The translations under genes and the position numbers were made by a program. A stretch of 64,000 nt of DNA from Zizania palustris (Eukaryota; Streptophyta; Magnoliopsida; Poales; Poaceae), in contig JAAALK010000286.1 in NCBI GenBank assembly GCA_019279435.1, positions 45,901,457-45,965,456 on the forward strand. Direction: 5' to 3'. Shown piece by piece: positions 1-11,462 of this stretch (position 1 is its first letter; each line of letters opens with the position of its first letter). Below the pieces are notes generated by a model. It had not been told where the DNA came from, made no database searches, and saw nothing but the letters and a program-made list of their open reading frames with translations.

Positions 1-210
1 TATAGTACTATTGCTTGGCTACAAATATACATACCACACAAGATCATGAGAGCTAGTTGTATTTAATTACACTGGTTAGCCTAGGAAATAGTGAAATGAA
101 ACTCTCCACTGAGAGAGGGTATTTCATTCAGTTGCAAAGCTGATGTGGCATTCTAGGAAACAGTGTTATGAAAACCCACCATTGTGAATAGCCTAAGGCA
201 GCATCCAGCA
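1..210. mobile_element. MITE-like remnant, partial
   Basis: AT-rich sequence with paired phrases about gaaactctccactgagag, a 'gctgatgtggcat' segment and 'gaaaacccaccattgtgaatagcctaa'. These recall a common grass Tourist/Harbinger-type MITE whose ends repeat the same phrases in both orientations. No clean terminal repeat or target duplication is visible, and the left end is outside the window, so this is a family-level guess. Confidence 0.3.
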
Positions 211-1012
211 ACGTCATTTCCGACGTCGTTGGTCCACTCAAGCACGAGACAGGCGCAGGCAGTCCTATTTGTTGGCGACGGCTATTCTCTGGACACGTAT
301 TCTAAGGAAGCGAAAGCTGACTTTCATTTCATGCTTTAACTATTCCATAACTGCTTGTTGAATTTATGAAGTATTTTCATGCATGACTATTATGTGATAA
401 AATGTTTGTGATCTATTGATGTTTACTATGTGTTCAATGGATTGCCTATGATTTAGTGAAACTTTTGTGGAGCCGTCGTCATTTGATATGTGACTAAACT
501 TAATCTAACTTTAAGCATTGTGGTGATGTCTTTTTGATTAGGACACTAGTCATTTTTAGGCTATATTATTTTCAATGCTTGTGATCTTTCAGTCTTTCAC
601 ATCACATCTTATATGACAGAAGAGTGATAGCACTAGGTCTATTTTAGGTTTTGTTGTGATATTTTGTCTGTTTCCGCTAAAAGTTTTATAGGTGTGTTGG
701 GTGTTAAATAGAAGGTCATCTATTCAAAAGAATTTGTTGATGCGCCATTCACCCTTCTCTGGTCGTTACTCTCAGTCCAACAGGCATCGTCACCAACGAG
801 GCCAAAGTCATCATCGTAGGAGGCCATGGATGGCACCAGTGGTGGCGTTAGGGCTATGTTGTGCGCTCCGCTCTTAGCCACAACCCACGGCGGCTGTGGC
901 AGATGCTAGGCAAGGGAGGCGATCGGCCGAGTGGTGATGATGGCCCGGTGGGCAGAGGTGGTGGGGGAGGAGGGGAATAATGAGATTGCTATCTAGGGCA
1001 TGATCACGTGGG
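211..1012. other. intergenic, no recognised gene
   Basis: No convincing coding region on either strand. The stretch from about 830 to 980 is GC-richer (gatggcaccagtggtggcg and similar) but has no recognisable protein. It is probably transposon-derived, because it abuts CACTA-like repeats. Confidence 0.4.
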
Positions 1013-1364
1013 GGATTGATAGCCTTAAGCCCGATAACTTTCATCGGCTACAGTAAAAATCGTCGAAAGTTACATTAACTTCCGTCAACTCGTCGAGGTC
1101 AATGGAAGTTACGTAAATTCCATCGGATTTTCCTAAACCCAACAGAAGTTATCCTAACCGATGAAAGTGTACCATTTTCTTTGAATGCTAGATTGCTAAC
1201 ATGTTTATAACACAAATGATATTGTTTAGATATATACACTACCATAGAAACGTACATTAGTGACGGGTCATAACGTACATTAGTAATATACATGTCCCTC
1301 ATAACTCTTCTTGCGTCAGTAAAGCCTTAGCATTGGTGACGGGTGTTTACCCATCACTAAAGGC
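1013..1364. repeat. CACTA-like subterminal repeat region
   Basis: From 1030 to 1170 short motifs recur in both orientations (aactttcatcgg, cgaaagtta, aacttccgtc, ccgatgaaagt), as in the subterminal regions of grass CACTA (En/Spm) transposons. From 1255 to 1362 a second type is present, 'gtgacgggt' with 'ggtgacgggtgtttaccc'. No terminal CACTA/TAGTG end was located, so the element assignment rests on repeat style only. Confidence 0.4.
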
Positions 1365-3324
1365 CTAGTAGAGTCGGGTCAAGGGTTCCACCTTTGTAGT
1401 AAGGTCCGGCTTGGAAGTCAAAAACGGAGCCAACAGGGGGATGCCTGCATGCACATATTCGATCTCCACCCTAGAAGAGGCCTTAGGATCCTGAGAAGCT
1501 CTCTTCGAAACCCCTTCTGAACCAACCTCCTTGTTCGACTCCAGCACGTCGACTACCTCAGCAAGGGCTTTCCCCTTCGCCTCGGCCATCTCCTAGGCAA
1601 GCGGAGGGGTTTGGGGGACTCCCCCTCAAAGGTACCTACCAAACAAACAAAGTACATATGAGATATCCAGACAAATACGGGTAGCAAAAAACCAAAAGCA
1701 TATGACCGGGAGGAGGCGACCTACCGGTACGAGCACCATCCGACGAAGGCTCAGGGGACGCCATGTCATCCAGTATCCGAAAGCACCCTCCGAATGAGTT
1801 CCCTGGAGATCCGCGCAGCGCAGCCGTCAGCTCGACCACGACATTGGCACCCTAAATCGGGCCCGCTAACAGATCGGCTAGTGCCCCTGTGGCCGCGGCA
1901 TGCCCAGCTAGACTCACTCGAGAGTCAGCTGGCACTTCTTCGTCCACCGCGCCCTGAGTCGGGCTGGCTCTCGGGTTGGCTGGCTCTTCCACGATCGTCA
2001 TGCCCTCGGTTGGGCTCGCTTGCAGGTCGGACGGTGCATCTTCGACCATCCTGCCCCCAGTCGCACTCATCTCAGGAACGCCTAATGCCTCTATGACCAC
2101 CGCAACCCTGACCTTGTCAGCTTCTCTGGTGGTGTCTGGCATCGAAACCTCCTATTCGGCAGCCAAGGCTTCGCTCGAAGCCCTCTCCACCGGGGAGTCA
2201 GGAGGGGATGCTGTGGTGGAAAGGCCCTTTGGCTTGCGAGTGATATTATTCGAAGGAGGTTTCGAGGAGCCAGCCGAGTCTGTGTCCACCTTCCTCTTCA
2301 TTGGGACGGGGTCTGAGATTTCAAGATCTGGGAGCGCTAGGGGCTCAACCCCAAGGCCACCCCAAACGTTGTTGCGTTGCTCCCAGACTCCCACCAACTC
2401 TATCCTCCGCCTCTTCTCGGCCGGAGTAGGGGCCCGAGGATTCTCTCGATCGACCGGATCACCTGCTCCAGGGTCATGACTACCCGTGAAACTACAAACG
2501 TGAAGGTACCTTCGAATGAATACTTATTGTTTAAAAGAAATGGTAATAACCCATGCAGGAAGGAAAAGTCGAAGCATACCGAGGGAGCCCGAGGACATCT
2601 CCAAGAGGGTTCCATCTTGGATGCTCTAGAAAACAAGGGGCCATGCCACCTTCAGGGGAGAGATCCGGAGGGAGACAAAATCCTCAGCCAAGTCTCGCAT
2701 ACTCATCCGCCGAGCCACGAGATGCAAGAGACAGATACGGACTCGGATCGATCCCACATCCACCAAGATTTCGGCCTCTCTTCGGTAGAGAATCTGGCGA
2801 AGGGGTCTCGATAGTCCAGAGTCCACCCCGACCGCTACGTAGAACCAATGGTGGATCCAGTTAGAGTACCACCGCTCATTGATTGCCTTCGCGGGGAAGA
2901 AGTCGACATGCTCCTTTCGGAGCTGGAAATTGATGCTCCCATATGCCAAGATCTTCATGGAGACGTCCATACTGAACCACTTCTTCGGTTGACAACTAGC
3001 ATCATGCATCTTCACGAAGACTTCGACGCTCCCTTCGCACCCCTCTGCCCTCATGGCCAACTCAAAGACGCCCAAGCGAGCGATGACGTTCGGGGAGAGC
3101 TATGGCAAGTACACTTTGTAAAAATGGAGGACCTCCGCCAAGAGTCTCAAAGCGGGGAACCTGAGCCCTGCCTCGAAGAAAGCCTCGAAAATAACCACTT
3201 CTCCCTCGCGCAACTCGGGGATGACCTCGTCTTCGGGAAGCCTCACCACGACTCCAAGTTTAAGACGATCCAGAACCGCGTTCTTCACTATCTCTTTCGT
3301 GCAGACAGATCTCTCTAGGACCAA
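1365..3324 (-). pseudogene. antisense ORF of Gypsy element ('putative gypsy type transposon' domain), broken
   Basis: Read on the minus strand, 3324 to 3100 encodes a protein start containing RLPEDEVIPELREGEVV and EAFFEAGLRFPALRLLAEVL. It continues in another frame at 3075 to 2626 (LGVFELAMRAEGCEGSV-like, then FVKMHDASCQPKKWFS and RWYSNWIHHWFYVAVG). This order matches the plant-specific domain catalogued as 'putative gypsy type transposon' (Transposase_28). Downstream, 2397-2152, 2142-1852 and 1589-1365 give low-complexity acidic and Pro/Ser/Ala-rich tails of the same coding unit. At least two frame changes break it, so no intact product is expected. The function of this antisense ORF is not established. 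Confidence 0.6.
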
Positions 3325-3927
3325 GGTTTGATCGGTAAATTTCTTGGAGGGCGGCCGAAGGTCGTGGGGGCCACAAGCCCTAGCAAAACTCGACGCCCCA
3401 GCGGTCGCGACTACTACTGATGTTGTCGTTTGCTGCTAGATGAAATGAGAATCTGAGGCAGGGTCAATGCTTCCTTTCTTCGTCATCTTCCTAGAATCCT
3501 GGCCGTGCAGAGGAAAGAGCCAAAAGGTCAAAAGCGAGAGACTAGATGAAGACAAGCAACCAAGGACGAGAACCAGAGGCATGTAAGGGCTCGACAGCGA
3601 TAGGGGACCGCTACCTTTTTATATGAGCTAGAGGCTTGCACGACAAGTCTCTATCATGCCAGTTCACATTCCCCTGAGGCCGACAGGTGGGGACATGACC
3701 AAACACATCTGGAATAGTGCTCGGAAAGCCCAAGTTCCCAAAGGGGAGCATAAGCGACAAGGCACCTCGCCATGGGATCCTTCGGGCTAGGTCTTCTCGT
3801 GGTCGGAGGCATCTCAGGGTAAGCTGAAAGGTTTGCCTACTCTTCGAAATTCTATTACCGTATTATTTCTTACGCATGTCACCTCTCTCACTGACATACC
3901 GATCGAAGAGTCACATGCGAGGGGTAC
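1365..3927 (+). mobile_element. Gypsy LTR retrotransposon, 3' internal region (5' part missing)
   Basis: This region lies directly upstream of a plus-oriented 3' LTR at 3928. It carries no gag-pol reading frame on the plus strand, only a degenerate antisense ORF. It ends in a purine-rich tract (gcgaggggtac) immediately before the LTR, as expected for a polypurine tract. Some Gypsy elements of the Tat/RIRE type carry antisense ORFs between pol and the 3' LTR, which fits. The 5' LTR, PBS and pol are absent, so this is a 5'-truncated copy abutting CACTA-like sequence. Confidence 0.6.
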
Positions 3928-4601
3928 TGTTGGGGGGAAATAATCCCGTCAGCATAAGTGGCAAGACAACGGACCCTGAAGATGACTTCAGAGCCCGCAT
4001 ACATGAAGCCCTCTGGTGCCACCATGGTACATCGAGGTGGATGCCCCAGAGTATGAAGCACACCTCCAGACGAGAGCTCCTGCAAGGATCCAAAGCCTTC
4101 GTAGGCGCCCCGAAGACAACCACAAGGGAGGCGCCGCATTGGGCCCTTTGGGTTCTCGCCACCCTCAGGAGACAACCACTAAGGCAGGGAATGATGGATA
4201 CAGTGTCGTGCATCACCTATTGGACAAGACATGAGCACCCTATAGTTGTCATGTTATGACGGGGCGCACGTCTATAGCAAGACGTGTGACATCACTCTGA
4301 CCGGACGTTTGCCCTACCCGGGTAGGTGAACCAGTTGGTACCATCGTATCCCTACGAAGTCTGGTGTATAGAGTCTTTAATGACGAATGTAACTTGGGGG
4401 TTTAAAGGGTATTTTCCTTGTAGGACCCCTCCTATAAATACCCCCTCCTTGCATTGTACAGACAGATTAGGGAAAACCCATTGAACAGTCCAGCGGAGTT
4501 ATTATCCCCCTGGGAGGCTCTTCGAAGACTTAGACCAGTTCACCTAGCTTTAACAACATCCTAAAGCACTCAAACTTGCTAGCGTAATCTTTACACCAAC
4601 A
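3928..4601 (+). mobile_element. 3' LTR of Gypsy element (Tat/RIRE-like)
   Basis: A 674-bp LTR bounded by TGTTGGGGGGAAATAATCCC and TTTACACCAACA, so with inverted TGTTGG/CCAACA ends. A polypurine-type tract lies immediately to the left and a TATA box sits inside in the same orientation. The start resembles the solo LTR at 14310-14879 read on the minus strand (TGTTGGGAAAAATAATCCC), so both are probably related families. The target duplication cannot be checked because the 5' LTR is missing. The next five bases on the right are atatc. Confidence 0.75.
4431..4440 (+). promoter_or_regulatory. LTR TATA box
   Basis: cctataaata sits about 170 bp before the LTR end and is followed by a C-rich stretch. 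It is the probable core promoter of the Gypsy LTR and supports its plus orientation. Confidence 0.55.
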
Positions 4602-4938
4602 ATATCATTTTAGTGTAATTCAAAAATGTATAATTTTAGTGTAAATATTACAAAATTTCATGATTATAATAATTTACATGCAAAATTGCATACTAATAAT
4701 GTAATCAAATATCATGAGCTACCAAAACATAAATCGACAGCTATTTCAACCAAACAGTTTCTTAGTTTTACCACAGCTTCTTCAGAATCTACAGTCTAAT
4801 CAAACACACCCTACGTTTAGGTTGAGTTGACTTATATTATGGTATCCATTTACATACCCCTCTCTAAGGTGGCTTTTGGTTCAGGAGTTAGGTGGAAGCG
4901 AGCGGCTCCATTCTACTTTGCATGTGCTTGGCATGGAA
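4602..4938. other. intergenic, MITE-like fragments
   Basis: AT-rich, with repeated 'ttttagtgtaa' near 4610-4645. The phrases 'aaccaaacagtttcttagttttaccacag' and 'caatcaaacacaccct'-like text (4750-4812) resemble ends of grass MITEs. From about 4868 the phrase aggtggaa..gagcggctccattct recurs twice (4890 and 4943). No gene was seen. Confidence 0.3.
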
Positions 4939-6018
4939 TTAGGTGGAATGGAACGGCTCCAAAGGAAGTATTTCCTCTAGATTCGAAACCATTTGTCCCC
5001 CCAAAAAAATCGAACCGAGCGGCTCTATCCCCCTCCACGCCTGAAACCAGCCTCCAAGTACACTGCTCTTCGCCCTGCCTCCCACCTCCCTCCTCACGTG
5101 CATGGCTAGGTCATCTCTCTTCTTGAGTTTAGGGCAATTGGCCTTGATGTGAGAAGTGTCGCCACACTCAAAACAACCACTAAAACCACTTCTCCTCTGA
5201 TCCCGTCTTTCATGATGAAAATGGGTGAATCTTTTGGCAATGAGAGCAAGCTCATCATCATCCAGAGTATCCACCTGCTCCTTAGTGATGGAGACCAGGG
5301 AGGACAAAGCAAAACCATCTGCAACAACACAAGTGCCTGATGTGCTTGGTTCTACAGTGGTGCCACGGCTAGTGCTAGAAACCAATGCCAATGGTTGTGG
5401 CAAGGAGTTCCTATGCACTGCAAGAGATGCCTTGGCAATCTCTATGGACTTCAGCTTGCTGAAGAGCTCATCACAGGTCAATGTGTCATAACCTGCGGAC
5501 TCCTCAATGCTGGATATCTTTACTTCCCATATGCTACGGTCAAGATCATAGAGAAGCTTGATAGCCTTATCATGATCATTGTAAGCAAGTGTCCCGTTGG
5601 ACCGCAAGTTACTCACTATCACATCAAAGCGAGAAAACATGGCATCTATAGATTCACCAGGTGCCTGCACAAATAGTTGATACTGTTGATTGTATGTGCT
5701 TTGGTGCCTGGCCTTAATCTGTGTAGAGCCCTCATGAAAAATAGTGAGTGTAGTCCAAATCTCCCTAGCCGTCCTAAGGTTCTACACCCTATCAAACTCA
5801 CTCCGACTCAAACCAATGAACAGTATATTTCTTGCCTTGGAGTTGGCATTATACTGATCCTTCTTTGTTTGAGAGGTGCGAGTTTCAGGAATGGAGTATT
5901 GTGAGTCCACAATCTCCCAAATTGCATTTCCTTGGCTTAGCAAGTAAGCCTCCATGCGCACCTTCCAGTATGCAAAGTCTGTCCCATCAAACAGAGGTAT
6001 TTTACTAACTCTGTCCAT
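4939..6018 (-). pseudogene. Copia gag polyprotein fragment
   Basis: On the minus strand, translation begins at 6018 with MDRVSKIPLFDGTDFAYWKV (DUF4219/UBN2-type Copia gag start). It reaches a stop at about 5781 and continues in the 5670-4939 frame (APGESIDAMFSRFD, LTCDELFSKLKSIEI). A CCHC zinc knuckle CFECGDTSHIKANC, which binds RNA in Gag, lies at about 5133-5176. After the knuckle and a short basic stretch the reading runs into unrelated DNA near 5090, so protease, integrase, RT and RNase H are missing. The primer-binding site and LTR lie immediately upstream on the minus strand, confirming the orientation. Confidence 0.8.
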
Positions 6019-6064
6019 GTCACCAACAGATCACAAAACCGGTTAAGGTCAACTTGTGATCTTA

Positions 6065-6082
6065 ACCTGCTCTGATACCAAT
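6065..6082 (-). other. primer-binding site (initiator tRNA-Met)
   Basis: The plus strand reads gctctgatacca just left of the LTR edge. The complement TGGTATCAGAGC is the classical initiator tRNA-Met primer site of plant LTR elements. It fixes the left edge of the minus-oriented 5' LTR at 6083. Confidence 0.8.
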
Positions 6083-6310
6083 TGTTGGACCAAAAACGGC
6101 GACCAGAGGGGGGGTGAATGGGAGCTTTTAAAATTTCAGACTAAAAATAGCCTTCTGTTTTACTTCTGTCTTCTGCGGAACAGGCTTCGAACACATCCTT
6201 CGAAGTTCTGGTTCGAAGGTATTTCACAGCTCCGAAATCAGGCTTCGCAAGGAGCAAAAGTTCAAAGCCAAGAAGACTTCGCTCCACCCACAACCCTGAA
6301 AACTCAGCTC

Positions 6311-6512
6311 TGCTAAGTTAGTGCAGGCTCCGCACACAGGGTGCCTTTGAGCAGGCTTCACACTTCAACCTTCGCAAAAGCGGACTTCCCTCTAAAGACT
6401 TCGATCAGCTTTGCTAAGTTAGTGCAGGCTCAGCACACTGGGTGCCTTCGAGCAGGCTTCGCACTTCACCCTTCACAAAAGCAGACTTCCCTCTGCGGAT
6501 TTTGACCAAATA
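6311..6512. repeat. tandem duplication, 101-bp unit, inside Copia LTR
   Basis: Two adjacent copies begin tgctaagttagtgcaggct at 6311 and 6412, a period of 101 bp. They differ by scattered substitutions. Confidence 0.8.
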
Positions 6513-7361
6513 CTCAGCGACAGCAACTGGTGCTGGGCTTCGTACTTTGAAGGTCTAAATGCACACTGAACACACTTCCCCGAGGACTTCGACAAGGGAA
6601 AGAAACGGGCTTCGAATAGTGCTTCGCTAGTAATCAGAGAGGTCTAGCCTCCAATTTACACAGAGCGAACAGACACTGAGAAACACACTTCACCCAGACA
6701 GACTTCTCACACACCTTTCCAGAAAACTCACAAGAAGATGGTGCACAGAGAAATCAAAGCATGCAGAGAAGTACGCATACAAGTTCAAGCAGTAAATGAA
6801 AACAGAATCAAAGCTTCATTGTTTGAACAGGGAACACAAAATGAACTCACAGGATGAACACAAGAGTATGTGGTGGCTAGCACAGGAGCTCAAAAATGAC
6901 TACTCAAAGTGTTGATGTGACCTAGCTAGCATCTACTATTTATAGGCACTATTCAGCCCTATGAATAGACTACTTTACCCCTAGGGTTTACACCGGTTTT
7001 GTCTCATCAGAACAGGGGGGTACAACTGGTAGTCTACTTTATTTGGAGGCTTCTTTTGTCAGCTTCGCAGAGGGGACAACACCAGCTTTTGCAGAGCAGA
7101 CACTGTCAGCCTTTGCAGTTTTGGACCCTTCTGAAGCCCCCCTTCGCATGCGAGGGGTATGGTAGCTTCGGTGAGAAGCCTTGAGCCTGACGGCCTTTGC
7201 TTCACCGAAGTCAGCCTTCGATACAGTGACGGTTTTGAGCCGAAGCCGTCAAAGCCCTTGGGCCTTCGCACCAACACCTTCGGAGTGGACCACCACAGCT
7301 TCGTAGCTTCTCCTAGCTCGAACTCCGTCAGTCCGTGTACTGAAGCCATGCATGGCCAAAG

Positions 7362-7460
7362 TACCTCAAGTCAGCCTCACTCCAGAGCCAGCCTCACTCC
7401 AGAGCCTGCCTCACTCCGAAGTCAGCCTCACTCCGAAGTCAGCTTCACTCCGAAGTCCCT
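7362..7460. repeat. short tandem repeat, about 18-bp unit
   Basis: The phrase cagcctcactccgaagt (variants with 'agagc') repeats about five times in a row within the Copia LTR. Confidence 0.7.
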
Positions 7461-8130
7461 CCTTCGTCCATGGCCTCCGCATGAAGCATTCCATGAGCAC
7501 TTCGTCGCAGTGTCTCTCCCCGAGCAAACTCCTCGACGATCCTCACTCGGACCATGCCTTCGATGCACCTCGACTTCTGAGACCTTCGTCGGGTATACCT
7601 TCGAGTGTCTCCCTCCGAAGCACACTTCGAACACCTTGCCTCATTGTTGAGGACTTGATCCACCATACTCCGAAGTCACTCCATTCGGAGTACCCTTCTA
7701 AGTGTCTCGCCTCCGAGGACTTCGTCTTGGAGTACCTTCACCCGGAGCCACACTCTGCACTTACTGCCTTCTCCTGGCGCACCTCGACCCGAGGTCTGAC
7801 CTCGACCCCTTCGCAGCCTTCGTGACGGAGCTCCCTGCTCCCCTGGCATCAAGTCTCCCGCTTGACCCAGGTTCACCTGCTGTGAACCATTCGTCGCCTC
7901 TGAAGTCACCTGCACACCACAAACAAACATACAAGTGTATCCAGTACCCCGGAGACCTCTTTGGGTAACCAACCTCCGATACACACTCCGGTGTACCGCC
8001 CAAAAGTACCGAACCCTTCGGTACAACCATGTCATTGTGTACTGTCGGACCCCTTCAACAGGCACACTCCACTGCAACAGCTGCAGCAAACAGACCCACC
8101 GAACCCTTTGGTGAAACAACCTCCGAACTC

Positions 8131-9192
8131 AGCGATTTCTTGTGCTTTCTGAAATAGTTCACTAGTCCATGAGTCGGGGAGGATATATTGGACTGATCAG
8201 CACCTGAAAACTGTTCAGGTAACCCAGCTGCACGGTCCTCCTCCTCCTTTCTACTCCACTCATCCTTCTTGGCCTTATATCCACCTAGGCCAAGTTTATG
8301 TGAGAACTTATTCTTTTTATTAAGCTCTTTGAACATAATGCTCTCTTATTTGGCTTCTTCAGAGCAATGCTGCAATTTGAATTCGTTCCATTCATTTGGC
8401 GTGATAAAGCCATAGTCATTGAGCGGCGACTCTCCTTTCTAAAGATACTGGGTGTTCAATTTAGTCCTAAATGTTCGAAGAGATTTTCCGATAGTCTTCA
8501 ATGTGGCAGCTTTAGCATCTTCTAAGCGATCTTTTAGGAATTTATAATGCGCTTTTATATGCTGCCACAATTCGTTCTTTGTAACTTCAGAGACACTCTT
8601 CCAGTTTTTCCAAACTATTTTACATCACTCTCTAGCGAGACATCCATAGTTGTTGCGCCACTTAGCTGTGATTTCTTTCGGCTTTTTTGGAGCCCCATCA
8701 ACATACACTTCTTCAACATCATAGATAGTTGTATGCAACTTGTTCTTCTCCCATTTTCCTCTCCTCTTCACATTTGTAGAGGATGTAGTGGCAGCGGGCT
8801 CAACAGTTGTTGGCTCAGATAACTCAACAGTTGGGACAATAGTTGTTCTATTCTCGATTTGGAATAATCGATGCTTGCTTCCTCGCGTTGGAAGATCCTA
8901 CGACGATAGACAATGTGAGCTTCAAGAATGTAATCCTCGGTTAGAAACTGCTCTAACTTGTTACTAACGCAATAATTACCTCCGCTTGAGCTTCTGGAAT
9001 GTAATCCTCTTCGGCGTCTTCTCTCGTTCGCTTCTTCCTAGGCTCCACTAGATGTTCATTCTCCAGAGAGTGGTATGAAGATTCTCTATCAGAGGATCCT
9101 TCAGATGAACCCTCTTTATTTGTTTTTGTAGGAGACTCGTAGATGAGCTCCTCAACGGAACGTCCTTCTTCCGCCATAGATAAACTATTCAT
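8131..9192 (-). pseudogene. CACTA (En/Spm) accessory transposase ORF, Transposase_24-like
   Basis: Read from 9192 leftward, the minus strand begins MNSLSMAEEGRSVEELIYES with an acidic Ser/Glu-rich N terminus, then PRKKRTREDAEEDYIPEAQ. After several stops, pieces such as KRRGKWEKNKLHTTIYDVEE, APKKPKEITAKWRNNYGC and finally NKKNKFSHKLGLGGYKAKKD followed by EWSRKEEEDRAAGLPEQFSG appear (8336-8150). This order matches the plant CACTA protein family annotated as Transposase_24/Ptta. Multiple stops and frame changes make it non-functional. Its 3' end is cut by the Copia LTR. Confidence 0.65.
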
Positions 9193-9479
9193 AGTTAAGA
9201 GGCTAATGTAGTAGAATTTTGGTTATGTAAAAAAGGTCTACTATCATATTTTCGTGTACGAAACAATGCACATGTCGGATGAACTTGAGGATTAGTATAG
9301 TAGCTTCAAAAGAAATGGATGAAAACTTTTCTTAGCTACAGCTCTCCTGTCTATTGTGTTATGTATGATTCAAACTAAGCAATGGCCTCATGCAGCAGTA
9401 GTCAGCTATTACTTCTAAAGCTACTATACTAATCTTCAAGTATAGTGCTTGTGTTATGTATGCATCATATAACAACTAG

Positions 9480-10150
9480 CTAGTCAACTCCCAAAGTCAA
9501 CAGACAAATCATCTTCTTTGCTTGGTACGTATCAGATGACAGACCATTGGGTTTCGGCAAAACCTTTTTTAGGAGCTGCAAAATATCTGAAAAACTAGTG
9601 TTGGACCATCCATTACTGGCCTTTAGTTTGATAAGCTCAAGAGTTGTGTACAACACAGTATACTGCTTATCGCAACCGTGGTGTTCCTCGTAAAGAAGGT
9701 TTTTTGATGCTTTGTCAAGTGCTTCAAAGTTATCATAGCCTTTCATTGTAGTTCTCTGCAACAGCACCTCAGGTGCCACATTTCGCATCAGTTTGTCCAC
9801 ATCAAAGGCGTCATCATCATGTTGATCAACATCATGTGTTATGTCCGATGTATGATCACAGCCTCTTCTATGTTGATGAGCATCTTGCGGCACATCAGAA
9901 TCATCGGGGGGGTTTTCACCAATCTCACCGTGTTTCGTCCATATATAGTAGTTCTTCACAAAACCATTTTTCAACAAGTGAAATCGTATGATTTCACGAT
10001 CTGAACACAGATACATCATTTCGTTCTTACAAACTTTACAAGGACAATATATTGCCGCTTCACTCTAACGGGTAGCATATTGTGCGGCAGCTTCAGTAAA
10101 TTCACCACATCTCCATCGTTGGACGAGTACATCCAAGACCTGTGCTCCAT
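9480..10150 (-). pseudogene. CACTA TNP2-type transposase, N-terminal part
   Basis: The minus strand starts at 10150 with MEHRSWMYSS, the transposase-associated domain at the N terminus of TNP2-like CACTA transposases. A frame change near 10020 leads into MMYLCSDREIIRFHLLKNGF and NGFVKNYYIWTKHGE, followed by the Asp/His-rich linker and KLLYEEHHGCDK-like text before the Transposase_21 core. The frame ends at 9480 (LTLGVD stop), so the catalytic core is missing. It lies next to the CACTA terminus at 10974 and in the same direction. Confidence 0.7.
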
Positions 10151-10789
10151 CTAAAACATATTATTTAAAAAAAATATTAATAAATTCATTATTATTAATT
10201 TTAGTAATTTACAAATTGAAAATATATTGATTTATCTCTCATAACAACATTAATTAAAAATGCTTTAATTCAAACTATGTATTAAGTAGAAAAAAATTAT
10301 TAAATAAATTAACTACATTGGTTTCTCTCTCCAAACAACATAACTCTAGATCTATAATCATAAATCAAATTAAAAAGAGATTAAAACGACGTAGAAATGT
10401 ATACAAGTGATGAATAATTGTGAGGAGGGTCATATTTCTTCATTTGGGTGAAAGAAACACTATAAATGTAAGAATATTTGAAAATTTCTATTCCCGAATC
10501 CTAAATTAGTAAAACTCTAACAACTCATTATATACATGATTAAATATAAAATAAATGTGATATTCAACATGGATTTACCTCCTAGAAAGAAATCCTTCAA
10601 AAGAAACAAAAACAAAGCCTCCCCCTCTTTTTCTAGATTTTTGTCGCCATTGTATGGACCAAAATGCGAACTCCGGTAGCCTCGGTCTCGGGAAGAAAGA
10701 AGCTGTGTATTTATAGTCAGAATAGTAGTAGCGGCTGCAAGTGATATCATCAAATCATTAGTGGCGGACAGCGTAGCAGTGGCGGGTAG
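10151..10789. other. CACTA 5' leader, AT-rich, no gene
   Basis: AT-rich sequence (about 10150-10500), then a stretch matching the start of the subterminal repeats. No coding region. It is presumably the untranslated leader of the CACTA transposase. Confidence 0.4.
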
Positions 10790-10974
10790 TTTTCTGTCCG
10801 CCACTACTAATGACTATACTAGTGGCGGTCGGTGCTGACGTCAGCACCAACCACCACTAGTAGTGGTGGTCGCCGGCGCGACAGCGCCTGGAACCACTGT
10901 AGTGGCGAGCCTCTAATAGCCCGCCACTACAATGTTTTTGCCCAACGCCGCTACAGTGGCGGTTTGTAGTAGTG
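10790..10974 (-). repeat. CACTA terminal inverted repeat and subterminal repeats
   Basis: Read on the minus strand the element starts at 10974 with CACTACTACAAACCGCCAC. The following 180 bp carry repeated TAGTGGCGG and CCGCCACTA words in both orientations, as in rice and sorghum CACTA ends. The partner end was not found in the window, consistent with loss through the nested insertions to the left. Confidence 0.75.
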
Positions 10975-11288
10975 TTTTAACCTTTTTTTGTTGATCAAAG
11001 AAGTCATCCTCATCATTGGACAAAAACATGCATAACTTGTGTTTGTAATGAATTTTTTGGTCTGAAGTTTATTAAAGATGAATATTTATAATCATGCATC
11101 ATTTTTTATTTGTATTCTCCATACAACCAATGATTTGTTATCAGCTGCCCGACCTAGAAAAGGAAGTTCTGGAGCAGGCACTCCATTTGTTATGAGTTGC
11201 ACAAGCAATTGTGAGTACTTTTCTATGTCACTTTGCTTGGCCTCAAGGTACTATAAATTGGTAATATTATCTTTGTTGTATCATATAG

Positions 11289-11462
11289 ATGGATGAGATC
11301 AACCAGCTCATAGTAGTATATGTGGTCGTTGCACATTTGTTGTTTTCTATGATGGCGGTGGCCATTGAGTATAGAAAAAGAAAGTGTCATGCTCATGCAC
11401 CTATAGGTGAAATTAGTTATGGTCCAATTGAGGATGGAGATAAGAGCAGAATTGACTATTGA
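11289..11462 (+). pseudogene. PIF/Harbinger transposase N-terminal fragment (57 codons)
   Basis: A short frame, MDEINQLIVVYVVVAHLLF, then MMAVAIEYRKRKCHAHAP and ISYGPIEDGDKSRIDY, then a stop. A hydrophobic start followed by 'YGP(I/M)E..D..RIDYL' is the N-terminal signature of plant PIF-type transposases. The rest of the transposase is missing, and the sequence passes within a few bases into the partner protein, implying an internal deletion. Confidence 0.5.

Larger units (their letters stand above)
6083..8130 (-). mobile_element. 5' LTR of truncated Copia element, about 2 kb
   Basis: The plus strand starts TGTTGGACCAAAAACGGCGA directly after the primer site. The sequence is full of 'cttcg' and 'ccttcgaa' words and ends near 8130, where CACTA coding sequence resumes. 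The exact right end is uncertain because the 3' LTR is absent. A minus-strand TATA (complement of ctatttatagg, about 6940-6951) fits the promoter direction. Numerous open frames in this LTR have no recognisable protein and are read as compositional artefacts. Clade (SIRE/Maximus-like versus other) is inferred only from LTR length and start. Confidence 0.65.
8131..10974 (-). mobile_element. CACTA transposon remnant
   Basis: One terminus (10974), a subterminal repeat block, a TNP2 N-terminal piece and an accessory transposase piece occur in the expected order on the minus strand. The left half is absent, replaced by Copia sequence. Confidence 0.7.

Noticed and set aside
7159..8152. Several long plus- and minus-strand frames in the Copia LTR
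   Set aside because: They arise from low-stop, 'cttcg/tcactccg' repeat composition in an LTR.
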